Made by a program: the position numbers and the translations under genes
In this document: positions 59,701-64,000 of the stretch, in pieces
Layout: each line of letters begins with the position of its first letter
How positions within the stretch are numbered: position 1 is the first letter of the stretch
Notes under the pieces: model-generated
The model's input: the letters and a program-made list of their open reading frames with translations, nothing else
What the model was told of the DNA's origin: nothing
Database searches by the model: none
NCBI RefSeq assembly: GCF_000003815.2
Contig: NC_049984.1
Location: 6,229,868-6,293,867 of the forward strand
Direction: 5' to 3'
Length of the DNA stretch: 64,000 bases
Source: Branchiostoma floridae
Taxonomy: Eukaryota > Chordata > Leptocardii > Amphioxiformes > Branchiostomatidae

Positions 59701-62392
59701 GATGCTGATCTCTAGATTTGGCAAATACTGTTTCATTCCACCCCTGTCCTTCTGCCCTACATCTCCATTTGTCCCTTCTTCTGTCTTATCCAAGAACTAT
59801 TGAAGCAGTCTGAGTAATTACCACACAGTTTGCTCCGGTAAATACCGGTTGAGTACCAAGGACGGCTACAGGCTTTGAATGGAGGGTTAGTTGTGATTTA
59901 TTAGCCAGCCGCTGTCCTCTGATAGGGAAGACTATGGCCCGCCCTCCCCAATAAAGATTTGGCCTTTCCTCTGAGGGCAGGCCGCGCGGGCAGCCGAGGT
60001 TTACTCGCACCGAGGCGCGAATATCAAGGTGGTCTCAACGCGGCACGACCTTTCAGGCTCGGGCGATCAAAGGCTGCTGGCGGGAGCCGGCCGTCACATC
60101 TGCACGGAGGCAGGGGGCGGGGAGGGGGCGGCCCTGTTTGGAGAACCCGTCGCAAATGGCCACGACAAGCGCGGCCGAAAATAACGGTGTCGGAATGGCG
60201 CGTATGTAATAATGGGACGGAATACCTGGCCGGCGGCTCGACCCGCCCGGCCTACTGACGCACGGGGACTGTGTGATCACTCTTAATTAACGACGGGCTC
60301 GCCTCGCCCTGACGTCACGGGGTTTGAAGTTCATCCCAATTTTGGTGGAGCCCCGTCCTGGACCAGAGGACCCCGATGTCTGCAGAGCCCGGCTCTACTA
60401 TGATAAACTACATCACAGTGTACTGACGGCGCCTAGCTAACACCGCAAGTTGACATTTTGCTGGGTGGCCGTTTTAAGCGTTGGACCCGTGCCAATTACA
60501 AGCACCGCGGACAGTCAGGACAGGGGTCCTCACGTCCCACCATGTAGATAAAAATTACAGCAAAGATACGCTCAAAACCCTGATCTTTACACTCTAAGTT
60601 ACACCGGCTTAAGGCTTGATCATTAAAAAAAATAGTTTGCTTTACATTTTACGGAATTAGATGTCTCTCTAGCCAACCTTTACATTAGACTTGGTTCTTT
60701 GTCCTGAAACGTTTTTGCGATTTATCATAACCAGTAATATCAAAAGAGAGAATTGACGTAGCATCCTTGGTACATCAACAGCCTGGGGCGTTGCTGCCGT
60801 CCTCACTTCACTTGCCAGTAGTGCTACAGAATAAGACCTCTTCCATTTACCTGTTGCACCGCTACTCTAACCACCCCGATGTTATACACAGAAAATGCCG
60901 TCCCCTCTGAAGTAGTCTGAGTGGGTATTGAACGACCCCACCGGTTTGACTGCTTTCGTTCCTAATAGACACGATTATTTGTTATCAATGTACAATTGAA
61001 TTGTAATTGATGACTTAAAACTAAGGTGTTGGTTTTAGTGGTGGGCGAGCATTCATTTCGATTGGGTTGGGACCGTCCTTGCACAACACTATCCCACACC
61101 CTGGCTATCTCCAAGCAGAGATTGACTCGTCAGATCGTTACCTCTTAGTAATCCACTGTCCTTGGAGAGTAAGAAATACGTTGTACCACGGGGTGTGGGT
61201 TGCGTGGTGCAAGGGGAGGCGGCTCTGACCTCATGTAAACGACTAGCCCTGCCTGGTTGTAAAAAGGTATTTCTTAACGTAAGATACTAAACGAAAAGTC
61301 ATTATACTTTTTGTTGCGTTAATGAACCTTCTGTCTTGTAATTTGCAAAAATCGTGCATTCGCCCATCACCTGAAGCGTATACAATGTAGATGCTGGTGA
61401 AGTTGGCCCGCCTTTCACCTCTCTATCACGTCCACACGGTTCGTTCTGCGTGCCGAGAGGAGTTTGATTAGTCTAGAGGTGGAAGCACGAAGACAGAGGT
61501 GTAGTAAGAGGGGGGAGGTCACTAGTGTTCACTTATACCATGTGGTGAAAGAGATCTTTCCTCTTTCGTGTGTCTTCTTCTCCACACATCCCAGACAATG
61601 GCAATGCACTGGTTGGTCAATGATGTGGTCGCAACAAACATCTCGTGGGCGGCATGTCTGGTCCACTGTTTGCCTCTTCTCTAGTCCTCTGTCCAAAGAG
61701 CACTCAAATTCTCCTTAGCGACAGTGTCTGAGGTATGAATACAAACGGAGGGAGCCCGAGGTGGGAAGAGTTCCAGTAAAGCCTCTAGAGACACGGGGTT
61801 ATCAGAGATCATCCTCACTCCAATGAAAAACACGCTTTGATATCAACAGACATAAATCAGCGCCTAGTATTTACAATGTCAGATTTTGACATGTGCTATA
61901 GTGTTCTTACATGTAATAGCCGCATGATGTGTGTCTGTATCTATGTGTTCTGATCAGAATACGAAATTGACGAATGGTCATGCTTTTCATGAAGATTTTC
62001 ATGTTGCACACTTAACTAATTATTGCTTGATTGATTTTTAATCTGTATATCACTTAATCTTATTTTAATCTGTATTTTTGCTGATACAATTACTTTCTTT
62101 ATATCAGGATTTGTAGGTGTGTGATTCGAGTCTCCTTCCAAATCGCTGTGTCATTTGTGTAGATCTAGGGAAAGATATAGATCCAAGCATACTGCGACAC
62201 TATAGTAAAGGAGGGGTAATATTTGTCTGGATCAGTATCTAAAACCTTTATGAAATCGATGCTTATTCCTTCTGTGTTATCCCAGGCGAACTTGACGAGG
62301 CAACGCTGGAGATGATGACGAAGGAGCGGTGCGGCGTGGCGGACATCGTGGGGACAGCCAACAGCGCCAGGAAACGGAGATACGCCATCCAG
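41658..62392 (+). CDS. Matrix metalloproteinase, membrane-type-like (5' exons; catalytic part outside window)
   Basis: Overall entry for three exons. Joined, they read as signal peptide, then [10 protein letters not shown] prodomain start, a helix with [12 protein letters not shown], a Gly-rich turn, [10 protein letters not shown], cysteine switch ERCGVAD and ARKRRYAIQ. This is the MMP propeptide, which keeps the zinc enzyme latent until removed. RKRR is a furin-type site, and YAIQ after it matches the start of mature MMP14-class (membrane-type) enzymes. Phases agree: 0 at the first junction, 1 at the second. The third intron is open at the right edge, so the zinc motif, hinge, hemopexin and membrane anchor are not visible. 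Other furin-activated MMPs remain possible, but YAIQ favours the MMP14/15/16/24 group. Confidence 0.88.
44674..44802. repeat. (CA)n microsatellite
   Basis: Imperfect, then pure CA repeats in MMP intron 1. Confidence 0.95.
45003..45231. mobile_element. MITE with about 50-bp terminal inverted repeats
   Basis: The left end CCCCCTTTCCACTAGACGG, through CGCTCTCACTGCGACCTAAA, is mirrored by the right end (CCTAGTGGAAAGGGGG). Flanks CTTGTGAA and CTTGTTAA could be an 8-bp target duplication with one mismatch, as in hAT-type elements. No transposase. Confidence 0.7.
46290..46400 (+). repeat. Possible dispersed-repeat fragment
   Basis: GGTGGGTTCTTTAACATGCA, then CGGGGTGTGG, resembles a dispersed element seen in several invertebrate genomes, as I recall. 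No boundaries or duplication could be found. Confidence 0.2.
48617..48840. mobile_element. Diverged half-copy of the 45003 MITE
   Basis: CTTTCCACTAGACGGC, then ATACTGCGACC, parallels the left end of the element at 45003. The right end was not clearly found, so it is truncated or diverged. Confidence 0.4.
49620..50640. repeat. Degenerate tandem satellite, about 170-bp period
   Basis: The motif CGACAACATCCTCAT and variants recur near 49716, 49896, 50048, 50236, 50401 and 50572 (spacing about 150-190). A second motif, AGGTAGTTGTGTAAACCATG, recurs between them. About six diverged units. Confidence 0.6.
52985..53280. repeat. Two-copy tandem duplication, about 144-bp unit
   Basis: CGCCGTTTAGTCATCTTCAA at 52992 and 53136, with GACAGCAATAATGRCT and GCGTACCAACAGGACCTTCC shared downstream in both copies. 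Confidence 0.85.
54580..54703 (+). CDS. MMP exon 2: prodomain (peptidoglycan-binding-like helices)
   Basis: 124 nt, phase 0 to 1, acceptor CTCTCCAG, donor [21 protein letters not shown], then [27 protein letters not shown] is the conserved first helix of MMP prodomains. Confidence 0.9.
54704..55230 (+). repeat. Diverged tandem repeat carrying splice-donor-like motifs
   Basis: Units resembling TTTGCACACCTGGATATTAC followed by AGGTAAG recur at about 40-bp or doubled spacing directly after exon 2. Donor-like GTs lie at 54750, 54825, 54860, 54899, 54940 and 54955. The exon's own donor has the same ACAGGTAAG. Confidence 0.6.
58700..59240. repeat. Minisatellite, about 69-bp unit
   Basis: GAGACTGGATCCGAGACTAT-type units start near 58961, 59030, 59099 and 59174, with older diverged units upstream. 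ACATCATCACGCC and ACGTCATCAC are shared. The open frame 58646-59146 is a by-product. Confidence 0.75.
59960..60320. promoter_or_regulatory. CpG-rich patch in MMP intron 2
   Basis: Strongly CG-rich compared with flanks (GGCCGGCGGCTCG, GGGGCGGGGAGG). It could be an internal promoter or enhancer; no coding signal. Confidence 0.25.
62286..62392 (+). CDS. MMP exon 3: cysteine switch and furin site
   Basis: 107 nt, phase 1 to 0, acceptor CCCAG, donor [25 protein letters not shown] gives the latency cysteine. The usual PRCGVPD has E and A in place of its two prolines. [11 protein letters not shown] gives the R-x-[KR]-R convertase site at the pro/mature boundary. Confidence 0.93.
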
Positions 62393-64000
62393 GTACCCCT
62401 ACCGTTTTCGAACATCAACTTTGCAACCTAAAATATGTTGGCACCCAAATGAGAGCGCATCGGAAGTACACCACAATAAACTTTAAAATGATAACATGCC
62501 AGGTTGTGGTAATATTGCTCACACCAAAACCATCATACTTTCCCTCATGAAGTTATGCCGCATACGCTACATCATGACGTTTGTAGAGTTTGTTATGACC
62601 TTTTTGTGATGTAAACTCGTACGAATGACCGCTTCTGGGATCTGAAGGGTTTACGAATTTACAACCTGCCAAGTGTATGTGGGATCCAAATTTAGTTTTA
62701 GGTCAAGAGCTAGTTCCCTCCATATTGAAAACATAAAGGGTAATTAAATAAAACTATGTAGAAAGAAAATAAAGAAAGTAGTCCTGGTGATGGAAAGCAT
62801 GAAAGTTTCTTCCGGGAGCCTTGCTTGACTAGTAGCAGGCTCACAGGTCAAGTTCGAATTTGTTTAAAATTGGCTTCAACTTAGTCCAAACTTTGTTCGG
62901 AACTTGGCGCGGACCCACATGTCAAGTGCAATCCGGGACCAGATGGTTTAGATGGACGACCAGACAGCCCCGACAGCTAGTTTGTTGAATTTTCCTCTAC
63001 AAAAAATATGTAGATGCCTTAAATAAATATATCTGGTCAATGTTTAAAGTTACATCAATCAATCAATGTTGTCTACGGAGAGGTGCTTGGATGAGTTTCA
63101 AACACAGCTTCAGTTTACTGTTACTGTTACACTAGCAAGTACAGGTCTCTGCCAAATGGCAGTTTTCAAACTTCTGTCATGCAGATTTGATTACTTGAAG
63201 GATTGGGTCAGACGCTCTGAGACTTCTTAGAAAGAGGGTCATGTTTAAAAGTACATGTAAAACCACACCCGAAAGTTCAGCTAGGGCAGCTAATATTTGT
63301 CCGTCCTCTTGGTTAGATCCCGAGAAACAGGCTTGAGGACAGTTGAAACGTGCCAAGCATGTGGCATTTGTTGTTGATATCGTTCCACGAGGTGCCCTCA
63401 GTCGTGTACGAGCCACAACAATGCAGATGCAGGTTTTAACATGTCGCGGTGCTGTTGGTCGTGGTGGCGCCGCACAGTGTGTGTGGTGTCACCACAGTTC
63501 GTGTCGTGTGGCCTACTGTGGGCGGGATGTGGATCAATACACTAGTTATTCAGTCCCAATACGTACCACTGAGTATCATACGTGCCTTCCGTTTCCGAAC
63601 ATCAACTCTGCAACTTAAATATACATTGACACCCAAATGACAGCGTATCGGAAGTACACCGAAATAAGTTTTAAGAATGATGATATGCTAGGTTGTCCAA
63701 TGTTGCTCACACCAAAACCATATTACCCCTCGTTGTATTAATCAATAAGTTGAAGCTAGTGGTAATAACTGCATGTGAGTACTAACTGAGTCTATCTTTC
63801 TTTTTCTTCTCTCTGCTACATGTACATACATTGTGCTACCGGCATCTCAAAGGAGGTAGACTGTACTTTCTATCATAACCGTACACACAATTCCATTTCT
63901 TCCTCCCGGCTGATATGTCGTGTTGTTGAACCCACGTCAAAACCATTCGTCGCACTAACACGAAGTACCTTTCCTTGTGTCTGATTTAATCTATTGACGA
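62393..64000 (+). other. MMP intron 3 (open at right edge)
   Basis: No exon recognised to the end of the window. It contains a direct duplication (62402-62541 and 63589-63730). Confidence 0.65.
62402..63730. repeat. Separated direct repeat, about 140 bp, copies at 62402-62541 and 63589-63730
   Basis: Both copies share CGAACATCAACT, CACCCAAATGA, CGGAAGTACACC and TTGCTCACACCAAAACCAT in order, with about 15-20 percent differences. The first copy begins ten bases after the exon 3 donor. Confidence 0.8.

Larger units (their letters stand above)
54704..62285 (+). other. MMP intron 2 (7.6 kb)
   Basis: No exon recognised. It holds a donor-like repeat array (54704-55230), a minisatellite (58700-59240) and a CpG-rich patch (59960-60320). 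Confidence 0.7.

Overview
The window looks like nuclear DNA from an invertebrate deuterostome, most plausibly a lancelet (Branchiostoma). This rests on short phase-1 exons encoding extracellular modules (VWD, C8, TIL, EGF, CCP/sushi), a membrane-type-like matrix metalloproteinase with long introns, many small foldback elements and tRNA-derived SINEs, and a 100-N assembly gap. The species is an inference; no sequence search was possible.

Region 1 (300-25265, minus strand) is one giant secreted-protein gene whose 3' end lies beyond the left edge. I could place 35 exons with GT-AG borders and fully compatible phases, about 4,270 codons so far. Order from the N-terminus: signal peptide, Ser/Glu array SE1, VWD-C8-TIL cassette 1, SE2, cassette 2, SE3, seven EGF-like domains, four CCP/sushi domains, two EGF domains, a divergent VWD-C8-TIL cassette 3, then a further Cys-rich EGF-like exon. 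The three Ser/Glu arrays (about 630, 590 and 1,285 residues) have no Cys and are saturated with S-x-E motifs, the consensus of the secretory-pathway kinase Fam20C. The inferred product is a polyanionic extracellular phosphoprotein on a scaffold of the mucin/FCGBP/zonadhesin type. Cassettes 1 and 2 are a near-identical tandem duplication. SE1 has a one-base frameshift relative to the exon phase.

Region 2 (25266-41657) is intergenic between two divergently transcribed genes. It holds non-LTR retrotransposon tails, SINEs, a foldback element, small tandem duplications, a CpG-rich patch near 34.5-35 kb and the probable promoter of the next gene.

Region 3 (41658-64000, plus strand) is the 5' part of a matrix metalloproteinase gene. 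Exon 1 gives the signal peptide, exon 2 the prodomain helices, and exon 3 a variant cysteine switch (ERCGVAD) followed by a furin-type site (RKRR) and YAIQ, as in membrane-type MMPs. The catalytic exons lie beyond the right edge. The introns (12.8 kb, 7.6 kb and an open third) carry a TIR element, a degenerate satellite of about 170 bp, minisatellites and an array of splice-donor-like repeats.

Both genes encode extracellular matrix or mucus-layer proteins. Nothing in the sequence shows that they work together.
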